DNA from: Verrucomicrobiota bacterium
GTDB lineage: Bacteria; Verrucomicrobiota; Kiritimatiellia; JAKQHR01
NCBI GenBank assembly: GCA_029557905.1
Contig: JAKQHR010000028.1
Coordinates: forward strand, 1-43,480
DNA length: 43,480 nt
Direction of reading: 5' to 3'
Positions 27,828 to 37,021 of the stretch are shown here, piece by piece. The notes below the pieces were generated by a model that had not been told where the DNA came from, searched no databases, and saw only the letters and a program-made list of their open reading frames with translations. The translations under genes and the position numbers were made by a program. Within the stretch, counting starts at the first letter, position 1. Each line of letters opens with the position of its first letter.

Positions 27828-29139
27828 TTTCCGTCTCCTTCACCATGGCGGCAGCCAGCCGCATGAACTGTTCTCCCCGCTCCGCAAAATCGCGGAACTG
27901 ATCATAACTCGTGCATGCGGGCGCCAGCAGGACCACCTCGCCGGGGCGGGCGTCTGCCCATGCCGCCCTGATGGCCTGCTCCAGATTCCCGCAGAGTCTG
28001 CAGGGAACCGCGCCACTCCAGGCCGAAGACATCTTTTCTGAATCTCGGCCTATGAGATAAGCACTTTGCACCCGTTTTGCCAATAAATCTTTTATTTCCT
28101 CGAAGCGCTCCTCTTTCGCCTGCCCCCCCGCAATGAGCCGCACTGGTTTCTTTGTCATTTTGAGCGAAGCGGCCAGGGCCGCAATATTGGTGGCTTTGGA
28201 GTTGTTCACGAATTCCACCCCGCGGGCCGTGCCCGCCGGCTGCATCCGATGAGGCAGAGGTTCAAACAAGCGAACGGCCTCCTCCGCAAAGCGCAAATCC
28301 ACGGCAGCCCCCGCAAACGCGGCTGAAAGCGCCGCGAGTGAAGGGCCCATCACGTCGTTGTCAAAGAGTGTGCCTGTGTAATCCGCCACCGTCTTTCCAT
28401 CATGCACAACCCGGCCGTCAAGCCACCGGAACTGCGCCGCTTCTTCGGGGCCAAAAGTCACGGCCGACCGGCCGCAGGCCCACGCCAGCGGGGCCGGAAC
28501 AATGCAGACATCTTTGGGGCGCATCCGCGCGAACATTCGCAGCTTGAGTTCCAGATAGTGCTGCATGGTCCCGTGCCGGTCCAGATGATTGGGGAGCACA
28601 TTCAGCAGAATGCCGATGTCCGGGCGGAAGCGGCACACCGTCTCAAGCTGAAACGAGCTGACCTCAAGCACCCAGTCGTCAGCAGAGGGATCTTCCGCCA
28701 CCTGTTCGCAAAAGGACAAGCCATAGTTGCCGGAAATCCGCGCACGACGACCGGCCCGCGTCAGGGAATCCGCACAGCATTTCACCAGTGTGCTCTTCCC
28801 GTTGGAACCGGTAATGGCCCAAACGCGCCCGCGGCAGCGGCTCCAGCCCAGTTCCAGTTCGCTGATGCACGGAATCCCCCGCTCCTTCAGCGAGGTCACC
28901 CATGAATGGTCTTCCGCAATGCCGGGACTGACCACGGCCAGGTCGAAGGAACCGCCCGGAAGTGCGCCGCAGCCCGCAAGAACATGTGCGCCGTCCTTCT
29001 CCAGAAACCGCGCCGCATCCAGCACCGGCTGCGAGTCGACCGCGGTCACGGGCACCCCTTCAGCCAGAAGCAGACGCACGGCTCCCCGGCCGCTCGCTCC
29101 CAGCCCAAGCACCAGCGCATGTTTGATTTTCTTCGTCAT
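27817..29139 (-). CDS. murD: UDP-N-acetylmuramoyl-L-alanine--D-glutamate ligase MurD
   Basis: A 440-residue Mur ligase that adds D-glutamate to UDP-MurNAc-L-Ala. N-terminal G-L-G-A-S-G-R-G, ATP site I-T-G-S-N-G-K-S-T, the L-N-V-L-P-N-H-L-D-R-H and F-V-N-N-S-K-A-T-N motifs, and a C-terminal L-L-A-P-A-C-T-S-Y-D-Q-F are all present. Length and order fit. Its ATG overlaps the mraY stop by 4 bp (ATGA). Confidence 0.96.
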   Translation of the reverse strand: MTKKIKHALVLGLGASGRGAVRLLLAEGVPVTAVDSQPVLDAARFLEKDGAHVLAGCGALPGGSFDLAVVSPGIAEDHSWVTSLKERGIPCISELELGWSRCRGRVWAITGSNGKSTLVKCCADSLTRAGRRARISGNYGLSFCEQVAEDPSADDWVLEVSSFQLETVCRFRPDIGILLNVLPNHLDRHGTMQHYLELKLRMFARMRPKDVCIVPAPLAWACGRSAVTFGPEEAAQFRWLDGRVVHDGKTVADYTGTLFDNDVMGPSLAALSAAFAGAAVDLRFAEEAVRLFEPLPHRMQPAGTARGVEFVNNSKATNIAALAASLKMTKKPVRLIAGGQAKEERFEEIKDLLAKRVQSAYLIGRDSEKMSSAWSGAVPCRLCGNLEQAIRAAWADARPGEVVLLAPACTSYDQFRDFAERGEQFMRLAAAMVKETENEK

Positions 29140-30275
29140 CTTATTTTCAGCGTGGCCACTCCGATCAGCGCACAGATAATGGATACGATCCAGAAACGCG
29201 TCGTGATCATGGTTTCCACCACCTCGAGATCCCGGTTCTCTTCCTCGGCCCGTTTTTTCTCCAGGAACTCATAATGATGATGCAGCGGGGCGCAGAGGAA
29301 TATCCGCCGGCCGCCCGTGAACTTGAAGTATGCGACCTGAAGCATCACGCTGAGCGCTTCGGCCACAAAAACACCGCCGACGATGATCAGCGTGAGCTCC
29401 TGCTTGATCAGGATGGCCACCATGGCTATGCCTCCTCCCAGCGCAAGGCTTCCCGTGTCGCCCATGAACACCTTTGCGGGATGGCAATTGAACCAGAGGA
29501 AGCCGAGACTGGCGCCCAGCAGCGCCCCGCAGAACACCGCGAGTTCACCGCCGCTTTTCACAAACGGGACCTGAAGATAGGTTGCAAACTCGTAATGGCC
29601 TGCCACATAAGCCATGAAGAGATAGGCCAGAGCGACCGATCCCGTGCAGCCGGCGGCCAGACCGTCCAGCCCGTCAGTCAGATTCACGGCATTGGTCGAG
29701 CCCGCAATGATGAGCCAGATGAAAATCAGCGAACCAAGCAGCCCCATGTTGGTGATCAGGGGGTTTTTCAGGAACGGGACCATCAGATTGCGCGTGCGGT
29801 CTGCCGTGGCCGGATGAGACAGCAGAACCGCCGCCATCAGAACAACCCAGCCCGTCTGCAGCAGCATCTTCCCGCGCGCGTCCAGTCCCTTGGACTGCCG
29901 CCTGCGCAGCTTCAGATAGTCGTCCCAGAACCCGACCCCGCCCATGAAACACAATGTGGCCAGCGTGAGCTGCACATAGAGGTTTGACGGCACGGCCCAG
30001 AGAAGTGTCGACACGACCGCCGCAAGAATAATCAGCAGCCCCCCCATCGTGGGGGTGCCGGCCTTCTTCCCGTGGATTTTGAGAAGCGTCTCGGAGTCCT
30101 CCGTGCGGATCTGCTGCCCGATTTTAAACCGCCGCAGCGCGCGGATGAGCCAGGGGCCCGCAATCAGGCTGATCATGAACGCCGTTCCCGCCGCGGCAAG
30201 AGCCCGGAATGTGATATACTGAAATATGCGGAGGAAGGAAAACCTCTCGCTCAACTGATACAAATAGTAAAACAT
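29136..30275 (-). CDS. mraY: Phospho-N-acetylmuramoyl-pentapeptide transferase MraY
   Basis: A 379-residue integral membrane enzyme that makes lipid I. Key motifs: K-x-G-T-P-T-M-G-G near residue 75, F-W-D-D-Y-L-K with the paired aspartates, N-A-V-N-L-T-D-G-L-D-G-L-A, and the cytoplasmic H-H-H-Y-E loop near the end, plus about ten membrane helices. It ends within the murD start codon and begins 2 bp after murF. Confidence 0.97.
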   Translation of the reverse strand: MFYYLYQLSERFSFLRIFQYITFRALAAAGTAFMISLIAGPWLIRALRRFKIGQQIRTEDSETLLKIHGKKAGTPTMGGLLIILAAVVSTLLWAVPSNLYVQLTLATLCFMGGVGFWDDYLKLRRRQSKGLDARGKMLLQTGWVVLMAAVLLSHPATADRTRNLMVPFLKNPLITNMGLLGSLIFIWLIIAGSTNAVNLTDGLDGLAAGCTGSVALAYLFMAYVAGHYEFATYLQVPFVKSGGELAVFCGALLGASLGFLWFNCHPAKVFMGDTGSLALGGGIAMVAILIKQELTLIIVGGVFVAEALSVMLQVAYFKFTGGRRIFLCAPLHHHYEFLEKKRAEEENRDLEVVETMITTRFWIVSIICALIGVATLKIR

Positions 30276-30277
30276 GA

Positions 30278-31666
30278 TTACAGGCTCCTGTCCTTGTTGA
30301 ACAATTCAATGAGGTTTTCCAGCCGCACGGTTCGTGAAGCCTTCAGCAGAACAATATCTCCCGCCTGCGCGTCGCGCAGCGCAATGGCGGCTTCTTCCAG
30401 CCCGGCGCATGAGACCTGGTTCTCCCGGGCGAACCCGGACTGCACCGCCCCGCGGCCAATATATTCGGCCAGCGGGCCCACCGTCACCAGCCGTTCGATT
30501 CCGCTCTTCGCAAGATACTCGCCAATTCGACGGTGCTCACCGGGCCCCGTCGGCCCCAGTTCTCCCATGTCGCCAAGCACCGCCCATTTGCGGCCTGAAC
30601 AGGCTTCGCCGCTCAGTGACTGCAGGGCCGCGCTCATGCTCAGGGGGTTGGCGTTGTAGGCATCGTTGATGATGGTCACACCTGCCGCGCAAATCCGGTT
30701 GCCGCGAAGGCCGAGAGGCTTGAAGCGGCCGATTTGCTCCGCGGCTGTGTTCAGGTCCGCGCCAAGCTGGGCGGCGGCGGCCGCTGAAAGCAGGGCGTTT
30801 CGAATGAAGTATTCACCGGGCAGGGGCATTTCGCATTCACCCCCCTGTTCGCCCTTGCGATCAGCAAACCTCACCGTCTCCCCGCGGCGGGAAGCCGTGT
30901 AATCCGCGTCAGCGCCGGGCGCGAGCGATACTGACACCACACGCGCACGGATCCTGCTGCGGAAAAATTCGTACCAGGGCTCATCGGCGCTCAGTACAAC
31001 AAAACCGCTTCCCGGGACGGAAGCCGCAAGCACCGCTTTTTCTTCCGCAATCCGTTCCACTGTGCCGAAATATTCAAGATGTGCAATCCCAACCGTGGTG
31101 ATAATCGCCCACTGCGGCTGCAGCACAGCACAGAGCTGTTTCATCTCTCCGATATGATTGATGCCCGCCTCAAACACGCCATAACGGGCCTCCCGGGTCA
31201 TCGCCAGCAGGCTGAGCGGGAGTCCGATGTCATTGTTCCAGTTTCCGCGTGTGCGGGCGGTGGGCCCGATTGAACTCAGAATATCCGCTGTCAGCTCCTT
31301 CACGGTCGTTTTCCCCGCGCTTCCCGTGACCCCGCCCACAGAACCGGGAAGACGGGATCGCCAGGCGGCGGCGATGTCCAGCAGTGCAAGCCTGGTGTTT
31401 TCCACGCCCAGCAAAGGCCCGCCCGCCGCCTGCCCGGACTGAAAATGATCACGGTCCGCAATTGCTCCGGCGGCGCCCTGGGCCAGGGCCTCATTGATGA
31501 ACGCATGGCCGTCATGCCGCTCCCCGCGAATGGCGACATAGATTTCTCCCGGCTTCAACTGCCGAGAGTCCTGACAGAAACCGGTAATGGCGGCGGACGG
31601 GCGGGACGACCATGATCCCCCGCTCCATTCAGCGAGTTCATCGGGATGAAAAGCATGCGCCTTCAC
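30278..31666 (-). CDS. murF: UDP-N-acetylmuramoyl-tripeptide--D-alanyl-D-alanine ligase MurF
   Basis: A 462-residue Mur ligase adding D-Ala-D-Ala to the precursor. The ATP site is T-G-S-A-G-K-T-T-V-K, followed by G-N-W-N-N-D-I-G-L-P and I-N-H-I-G-E-M, with N-D-A-Y-N-A-N-P-L-S in the C-terminal part and L-K-A-S-R-T-V-R-L-E near the end; all are typical of MurF. Its ATG overlaps the murE TGA by 4 bp. Confidence 0.96.
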   Translation of the reverse strand: MKAHAFHPDELAEWSGGSWSSRPSAAITGFCQDSRQLKPGEIYVAIRGERHDGHAFINEALAQGAAGAIADRDHFQSGQAAGGPLLGVENTRLALLDIAAAWRSRLPGSVGGVTGSAGKTTVKELTADILSSIGPTARTRGNWNNDIGLPLSLLAMTREARYGVFEAGINHIGEMKQLCAVLQPQWAIITTVGIAHLEYFGTVERIAEEKAVLAASVPGSGFVVLSADEPWYEFFRSRIRARVVSVSLAPGADADYTASRRGETVRFADRKGEQGGECEMPLPGEYFIRNALLSAAAAAQLGADLNTAAEQIGRFKPLGLRGNRICAAGVTIINDAYNANPLSMSAALQSLSGEACSGRKWAVLGDMGELGPTGPGEHRRIGEYLAKSGIERLVTVGPLAEYIGRGAVQSGFARENQVSCAGLEEAAIALRDAQAGDIVLLKASRTVRLENLIELFNKDRSL

Positions 31667-33156
31667 GCCGCCCGCTCCTCTCCGAGGATTTCGCGCGCCA
31701 CCTGGCGATCGTCAAACGGAAGCATCGTTTTCCCGACTTCCTGAAAAGTCTCATGTCCCTTGCCGGCGATCAGCACGATATCGCCGGGCTGCGCCATCGC
31801 CAGAGCCTTCTCGATCGCTTTTCGCCGGTCGGGCTCCACTTCATATCTGCCTTTCGCGCAGCCTGCTTCAATTTCGCGGATGATGGACAGCGGATCCTCC
31901 ATGCGCGGGTTGTCGCTTGTGATCAGCGCATGATCTGCCGAGGCGGTCACGGCCGCCCCCATCAGCGGCCGTTTGGCCCGATCGCGATTCCCCCCGCAGC
32001 CAAACACGGTGATGAGCCTTCCACCGGTCAGCTCTCGAAGCGTGGCAAGAACATTCTCAAGCGCGGCAGGCGTGTGGGCATAATCCACAATCACGCTGAA
32101 GTCCCGGCTGGATTCAATCCGCTCAAGACGACCGGGCGCGGATTCGAAGTTCTCCAGCGCTTTCTGCATAATGTCCAAATCAATTCCCAGGGCCCCGCAG
32201 GCCGCCACGGCCGCGAGCGCATTGCCGACATTGAATCCCCCCGACAGGCGAATGCGCATGTCACGATGCCCCCACGGAGAGATCAGATGGAAGGCGCTTC
32301 CCGCACGGTCAGACAGGATTCTTTCCGCACGAACATCCGCATCCTCGCGCCCGAAAGTTATCATCGGACCGCGCCGGCCAATCTCCCCGGAAAGCCGGAG
32401 TCCCCAGGGGCAGGAGGTGTTCACAACCGCCACGCCCCGTTTGCGGCCTTCCGGCAGCGCGTCGAAAAGTTTCTTCTTGGCCCTGAAGTAATTTTCGAAA
32501 TCCCCGTGATAGTCCAGATGATCCTGTGAAAGGTTCGTGAAAACCGCCGCATCGAACTCAAGGCCGAAGACACGGTCCTGGTCAAGCGCGTGAGATGAAA
32601 CCTCCATCACCGCGCTGCGGCAGCCCTTCCTGACCATTTCCGCCAGCATCTGCTGGATCTCCGCGGCATCGGGAGTTGTCCGCGAAGCGGGAATGACACG
32701 CTCGCCGATTTCATAACGGACCGTCCCGATCAATCCGGGATGTTCCCCTGCGGCCTGCAGGATCGCACTGCACATGAAAGCCACAGTGGTCTTCCCGTTG
32801 GTGCCGGTGACTCCGATCATTCGCAGCGAATCAGCCGGGCGGCCGAAGAAGATCAGCGCGGCGCGGGCCAGGGCCAGCCTGGCGCTGGCGACATGAACGG
32901 CGGCCACTGTGCGGGGGACCATGGGGCGGGCCTCGGAAACAACGGCGGAAGCCCCCCGGCGCACCGCCTCCTCCACATACTGGTTCCCGTCCTGACTGTG
33001 GCCCCGAACCGCCACGTACAGCCAGCCCGGGCGCACCAGTCGCGAATCACAGGTGATGCCGTGAATCTCGGAATGTTCCGGTCCTGAACGGCCCAGAACT
33101 GACGCGCCCTTCAGCAAATCATCCAGCAGAACGGTATGTTCTGTTTGTAAACTCAC
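31663..33156 (-). CDS. murE: UDP-MurNAc-tripeptide synthetase MurE, diaminopimelate type
   Basis: A 497-residue Mur ligase. The ATP site is G-V-T-G-T-N-G-K-T-T and the substrate motif is D-N-P-R, which selects meso-diaminopimelate, so the wall peptide is of the DAP type. The GTG at 33154-33156 is chosen as start: it overlaps the ftsI stop as GTGA and has GGAGG 7 nt upstream. An earlier in-frame start would lie inside ftsI without such a site. It sits in the usual ftsI-murE-murF order. Confidence 0.95.
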   Translation of the reverse strand: MSLQTEHTVLLDDLLKGASVLGRSGPEHSEIHGITCDSRLVRPGWLYVAVRGHSQDGNQYVEEAVRRGASAVVSEARPMVPRTVAAVHVASARLALARAALIFFGRPADSLRMIGVTGTNGKTTVAFMCSAILQAAGEHPGLIGTVRYEIGERVIPASRTTPDAAEIQQMLAEMVRKGCRSAVMEVSSHALDQDRVFGLEFDAAVFTNLSQDHLDYHGDFENYFRAKKKLFDALPEGRKRGVAVVNTSCPWGLRLSGEIGRRGPMITFGREDADVRAERILSDRAGSAFHLISPWGHRDMRIRLSGGFNVGNALAAVAACGALGIDLDIMQKALENFESAPGRLERIESSRDFSVIVDYAHTPAALENVLATLRELTGGRLITVFGCGGNRDRAKRPLMGAAVTASADHALITSDNPRMEDPLSIIREIEAGCAKGRYEVEPDRRKAIEKALAMAQPGDIVLIAGKGHETFQEVGKTMLPFDDRQVAREILGEERAA

Positions 33157-34889
33157 GGCGAAGCCTCCATGACGGACGCCCCGCCCACAACATGCCACTC
33201 CGCCGGACGGGAGGCCAGATAGCGCATGACCGGTTCCGCAATCTTCTTGAAGACCGGCGCGGCCACCACGCCGCCGGTGTGCAGAGGCTGTGGCTCATCC
33301 ACCACCACAATAATGCTGATCTCAGGATTCTCTGCGGGGATAAAGCCGACAAAGGACGCCATGTGAGCACTGTCCGAATATCCGCCGGGAACGGGCTTCT
33401 GAGCCGAACCGGTTTTCCCCGCCACGGTATATTCCGCCAGCGCCGCGCGGGAACCGGTTCCTCCCTGCTCGGTCACGCGGGCCATCAGGCGGCGCATCTG
33501 CGCGGCGGTTTCCTGCGAAATCGGCCGCGCGACCACCTCCGGCTCAGCCCGGTAAATAATGCGCCCGTTGCAGTCCCGTGCCGTGCCGACAACATAGGGC
33601 CGCATAAGGAATCCGTCATTCGCGATGGCGGATATCAGCGAAAGCATCTGCATGGCGGTCACGGCCACTTCGTGTCCCATGGCAATGCGGGTGACGCTGA
33701 TCTTTGACCATCTGGCGCGTGAATACAGCAGGCCGCCCTCCTCGCCGGGAAGATCAATGCCGGTAAAACGCCCCACCCCGAAATCGCGGAGATACTTCTC
33801 CAGTTTTCCCTCTCCGAGTTTGAGGGCGATCTTCGCGGCCCCAATGTTGCTGGACTTTTTGATGATATCCTGCACCGACAGCAGCCCGTAAGGGTGATAG
33901 TCCCGAAGAGGTCTTCCCCCGTAATGCCAAGTCCCGTTCTCGCAGTCAAAAACCTCATCCTGCGTGATTATCCCCTCGTTAAGCGCGGCTGCAATCACCG
34001 CCACCTTGAACGTGGATCCGGGTTCATAATTAAAGCTGATGGCGCGGTTGCGGTGCACCTCTGGATCCACCTTCCCAAAGTGGTTCAGATCGAAATCCGG
34101 CAGACTGGCCATGGCCAGAATCTCCCCGGTGCGCACTCTCTGGACAATTGCCCAGGCTCCGGCGGCATGATGCTCCTCCATGGCCTCGTGAAGCGCCTTT
34201 TCCACATAATACTGCACCCGGCTGTCCAGCGTCAGATAGAGGTCCGACCCTTCCTGCGGAGGAATGTCCAGGGACCGGCGGCTGAAGATTTCCCTCTTGT
34301 GGGCATCTTTTTCGCTGATTCGGTACCCCTCCACCCCGCGCAGCCAGCTGTTATAGCGCTGCTCAACGCCGCCGCTGCCCTCGCCGTTCAGGTTGGAGAA
34401 ACCCACGACATGAGCCATCATGGCCCCGCCCGGATAATTGCGCAGAGACCCCTCATCGAAATGCACACAGGGGAGATTCAGCGCACGAATTTCATCTGCC
34501 TTGTCAGCCGGAACGAAACGCTTGATGGGCGCATAGTTTCCGGTTCGGCCCTGCAGTCTGTTCAGCAGCAGGGCCAAGTCCAGATCCAGCATGCGAGCAA
34601 GCTGTTCCGCTACGTACTGCACATGCCCGCCGGCATTGAGCTTTCCCGGATCAACCTTGACATCCCTCACGGCAATATCCGCGGCCATGACCGCGCCGTT
34701 GCGGTCCATGATGCTGCCCCGGCCCACGGATATTTTATGCTCGAACTTGAGGGTCTTCTGGATTTTAAGCCGCAGCGCATCGTTGGGATTCAGATGCAGC
34801 CAGAAGAGTTTTGCCGACAGTCCGCCAAACGCCGCAAGGATCAGAACCAGGACGCATGCCAGACGCCAGCTGAAAGGTTGTTTAGTCAT
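33153..34889 (-). CDS. ftsI: Septal transpeptidase FtsI (penicillin-binding protein 3)
   Basis: A 578-residue class B penicillin-binding protein that cross-links septal peptidoglycan. A single N-terminal membrane helix (about 9-30) leads to a dimerisation domain and a transpeptidase domain with all three active-site motifs: S-T-F-K (S about 292), S-S-N (about 345-347) and K-T-G (about 491-493). No PASTA domains follow. The ATG overlaps the ftsL-like stop by 8 bp and the gene ends inside the murE start. Confidence 0.96.
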   Translation of the reverse strand: MTKQPFSWRLACVLVLILAAFGGLSAKLFWLHLNPNDALRLKIQKTLKFEHKISVGRGSIMDRNGAVMAADIAVRDVKVDPGKLNAGGHVQYVAEQLARMLDLDLALLLNRLQGRTGNYAPIKRFVPADKADEIRALNLPCVHFDEGSLRNYPGGAMMAHVVGFSNLNGEGSGGVEQRYNSWLRGVEGYRISEKDAHKREIFSRRSLDIPPQEGSDLYLTLDSRVQYYVEKALHEAMEEHHAAGAWAIVQRVRTGEILAMASLPDFDLNHFGKVDPEVHRNRAISFNYEPGSTFKVAVIAAALNEGIITQDEVFDCENGTWHYGGRPLRDYHPYGLLSVQDIIKKSSNIGAAKIALKLGEGKLEKYLRDFGVGRFTGIDLPGEEGGLLYSRARWSKISVTRIAMGHEVAVTAMQMLSLISAIANDGFLMRPYVVGTARDCNGRIIYRAEPEVVARPISQETAAQMRRLMARVTEQGGTGSRAALAEYTVAGKTGSAQKPVPGGYSDSAHMASFVGFIPAENPEISIIVVVDEPQPLHTGGVVAAPVFKKIAEPVMRYLASRPAEWHVVGGASVMEASP

Positions 34890-35289
34890 TCATGGCAACC
34901 CGCGAACGGCCATGGGCATCGTCGTGCAGGGCCAATGAGGATTCGTCCAGACCACCCGCATACAGGCTCGCGGGAACCTCAACAATGTGCCTTTTGTCAG
35001 GGAAACGCATTTCCAGTCCATGCCGGATTAAAGCCTGTTCAACACCTGGAAGTGTTGTCATGGCCGCCCATTTGATTTCCTCCACCCTGCGGCGGTCCTG
35101 CACCTCAGAATAGTGCTTTTCCAGATTCTTGATTTCGGTTCCCAGGGCCTCGCAGCGGCCGCCCAGCCAGAGATAAAACAGGGCCGCCGAGCCAACGAAC
35201 AGAAGTGTTCCCGCCAGCGTGAAGGGGAAGCCCGTGTTTTTTGCTCCGGTGTTCCTGCTGTGCACTTTACGCTTTCTTTTTCTGCTCAT
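34882..35289 (-). CDS. ftsL: FtsL-like division protein
   Basis: A 135-residue protein in the ftsL position between rsmH and ftsI. A basic N-terminus (S-R-K-R-K-R-K) is followed by one membrane helix (about 24-43) and then a coiled segment (E-A-L-G-T-E-I-K-N-L-E-K-H-Y). FtsL sequences are very divergent; topology and position support the call more than sequence. FtsL helps activate FtsW-FtsI. Its start overlaps the rsmH stop by 23 bp. Confidence 0.75.
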   Translation of the reverse strand: MSRKRKRKVHSRNTGAKNTGFPFTLAGTLLFVGSAALFYLWLGGRCEALGTEIKNLEKHYSEVQDRRRVEEIKWAAMTTLPGVEQALIRHGLEMRFPDKRHIVEVPASLYAGGLDESSLALHDDAHGRSRVAMND

Positions 35290-36187
35290 CTTCAGTCCTT
35301 TCCACCACGCGCAGCCTGGCTGACCGCGCCCTCGGGTTCATTTTCATTTCTTCCGGACCGGCCGTCTGAAATTTTCTTCCTACCAGTGCCACTCTCGGTC
35401 GCTCTCCGATCCAGTCCGCTCCGCCGGCCTGCAGCGATTCCATCCGCCCGGCATGCGCCCTGAAGCATCTTTTCACCCGCCGGTCCTCAAGGCTGTGAAA
35501 CGAAATCACCGCCATGCGGCCGTGCGGATTCAGCAGCCCCAATCCATCTTCCAAAGCCTGTTCCAGATGCTCAAATTCGTTGTTCACGGCAATACGCAAA
35601 GCCTGAAAGGTCTGCGTGGCCGGGTGGATTCTTCCCCTCCGGCCGCCTTTTGCCCGCTCCACAATCTCGGCAAGCTGCCGTGTGCTCTTGACGGGCCGCG
35701 CCGCGACAATGGCTGCGGCGATCCGCCGGGACTGCCGTTCTTCGCCCCATTTCCAGATGAGCGCCGCCAGCTCTGCTTCCGGCAGGCTGTTCACCAGCTC
35801 CGCGGCGGTGAGTCCGGAATTGCGGTCCATCCGCATATCCAGGGGGCCTTCCTGCTGAAAGCTGAAACCTCTCTGGGGCTCAGCCAGCTGATCGGATGAA
35901 ACCCCCAGATCCAGCAGGATGCCGTCCACTCCGGAGATTTTGAGATCCCTGAGAGCGGCCCCCATCTCTGAGTAATTCCTGTTCACCAGCACCACATTGC
36001 TCCATTCCGCCAGGCGCTTCCGGCAGCGCCGGATTGCTTCATCATCCCGGTCCATTGCCACCACGCAGCCCGTACCGGCCAGTCTCTCCAGTATGGCGGC
36101 CGTGTGGCCGCCCGATCCGGCCGTCCCGTCGAGATAAATCCCTCCGGGCCTTATCGCCAGTGCGGCCACAGCCTCTTCGAGCATCAC
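35267..36187 (-). CDS. rsmH: 16S rRNA C1402 N4-methyltransferase RsmH (start uncertain)
   Basis: About 306 residues from the first ordinary start. It methylates N4 of C1402 in 16S rRNA. The SAM site D-G-T-A-G-S-G-G-H-T, L-D-L-G-V-S-S-D-Q-L, G-P-L-D-M-R-M-D and V-I-S-F-H-S-L-E-D-R are all present. Family members begin with H-x-P-V-L-L-E-E; here H-R-P-V-M-L-E-E lies across the first GTG/ATG (36187/36184), so the real N-terminus is probably 10-15 codons earlier, where no ATG, GTG or TTG is available. An ATC at 36224 preceded by AAGGGG at 7-nt spacing would give M-S-G-T-A-D-K-P-G-I-H-R-P-V. See findings. Confidence 0.93.
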   Translation of the reverse strand: MMLEEAVAALAIRPGGIYLDGTAGSGGHTAAILERLAGTGCVVAMDRDDEAIRRCRKRLAEWSNVVLVNRNYSEMGAALRDLKISGVDGILLDLGVSSDQLAEPQRGFSFQQEGPLDMRMDRNSGLTAAELVNSLPEAELAALIWKWGEERQSRRIAAAIVAARPVKSTRQLAEIVERAKGGRRGRIHPATQTFQALRIAVNNEFEHLEQALEDGLGLLNPHGRMAVISFHSLEDRRVKRCFRAHAGRMESLQAGGADWIGERPRVALVGRKFQTAGPEEMKMNPRARSARLRVVERTEDEQKKKA

Positions 36188-36240
36188 CGGGCGATGAATT
36201 CCCGGTTTATCGGCTGTGCCGCTGATGGCCGATCCCCTTC

Positions 36241-36459
36241 TCAGAACAGATAATTGGCCAGAGTCCGGCCAATTCGCGCCGTGTGTATTTCCTTCGGTAC
36301 GGCTTCCCAGTCCTTCATGCCCGCCGAAACAACGGCCGGGGCGAGGCCCAGCCGGGACGCCACGGCGCGGCCCGCTTCAGGAATGGAAAACTGCCGGCGC
36401 GGACAGCGCCCGCCATCCAGAGAACCGGCCAGCAAAAGCGAACTACCCATATTACCCAT
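36241..36459 (-). CDS. Small unknown protein between mraZ and rsmH
   Basis: A 72-residue protein with a good start: ATG at 36457-36459 and GGAG 7 nt upstream. It follows mraZ by 39 bp and ends 54 bp before the first ordinary rsmH start, in the same direction, so it is inside the dcw operon. The sequence has a glycine/serine/leucine start, an R-R-Q-F-S-I-P segment, and a basic C-terminal half (K-E-I-H-T-A-R-I-G-R-T-L-A-N-Y-L-F). No membrane helix is obvious and no family was recognised. A 6-bp hairpin (36476-36493) lies between it and mraZ. mraZ and rsmH are usually adjacent, so this is an insertion into a conserved pair. Confidence 0.65.
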   Translation of the reverse strand: MGNMGSSLLLAGSLDGGRCPRRQFSIPEAGRAVASRLGLAPAVVSAGMKDWEAVPKEIHTARIGRTLANYLF

Positions 36460-36498
36460 AAAACATCTCCAAACGGGCTCCCGCGGAGGAGCCAACTG

Positions 36499-36939
36499 TT
36501 AAAAACCTACATATTTAGCAGCGTCTCCCAGCACATCCGGATTGGCGGAAGTATCCACCTTGCTCCAGCGGTCGGGATCCCATAACTCAAAGCCGTCAAA
36601 AGTGCCCACAAGCACCACCTGGTTCGTCAGACTCGCGTAGTCCAGAAGGTCATCCTTGATGCGAATCCGCCCCTGCGCATCCCACGGGCACCAGTCAGAG
36701 CGAGAGGCAAGCGTCCGAGCGAGCTGCCTGCCCCTTTCGTCAGCTATCGAAAGGTTACGCAGCGATTCCATACGACGAGTCATTTCCCGGGCAGGGTAAA
36801 CACACAGACATTTTTCTTGTATCCCGGGCAGGACAAACAGTCGCTTCGGAACGCCCACCAGCTCTCTCCACTCTGAGGGGATCGTAAGGCGTTTTTTAGA
36901 ATCAAGGGAGTGAGTGTATGTGTTTACAAAAACGCCCAT
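36499..36939 (-). CDS. mraZ: Transcriptional regulator MraZ
   Basis: A 146-residue protein with two SpoVT/AbrB-like half domains: L-D-S-K-K-R-L-T-I-P (about 12-21) and D-A-Q-G-R-I-R-I (about 88-95), the DxxxR pattern of MraZ. It binds TGGG direct repeats at its own promoter and represses the dcw cluster. The frame is open 31 codons further upstream, but the ATG at 36937-36939 (AAGG 8 nt before) matches the family start M-G-V-F-V-N-T-Y. The matching boxes are at 36997-37021. First gene of the division cluster. Confidence 0.94.
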   Translation of the reverse strand: MGVFVNTYTHSLDSKKRLTIPSEWRELVGVPKRLFVLPGIQEKCLCVYPAREMTRRMESLRNLSIADERGRQLARTLASRSDWCPWDAQGRIRIKDDLLDYASLTNQVVLVGTFDGFELWDPDRWSKVDTSANPDVLGDAAKYVGF

Positions 36940-36996
36940 TTGAGCGCCTTCTTCAACCACATGACTGTCTCTTGCTTCCACCTTACTGCTCTCCTG

Positions 36997-37021
36997 TGAC
37001 ACTTTATCCCACAATGCCCCA
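36997..37021 (-). promoter_or_regulatory. MraZ boxes (10-bp-spaced TGGG repeats)
   Basis: Minus strand: TGGGG (37017-37021), TGGGA (37007-37011) and a degenerate TGTCA (36997-37001) start exactly 10 bp apart, the spacing known for MraZ operators. They overlap the -10 region and spacer of the promoter at 37003-37032, so MraZ binding would block RNA polymerase. Confidence 0.65.
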
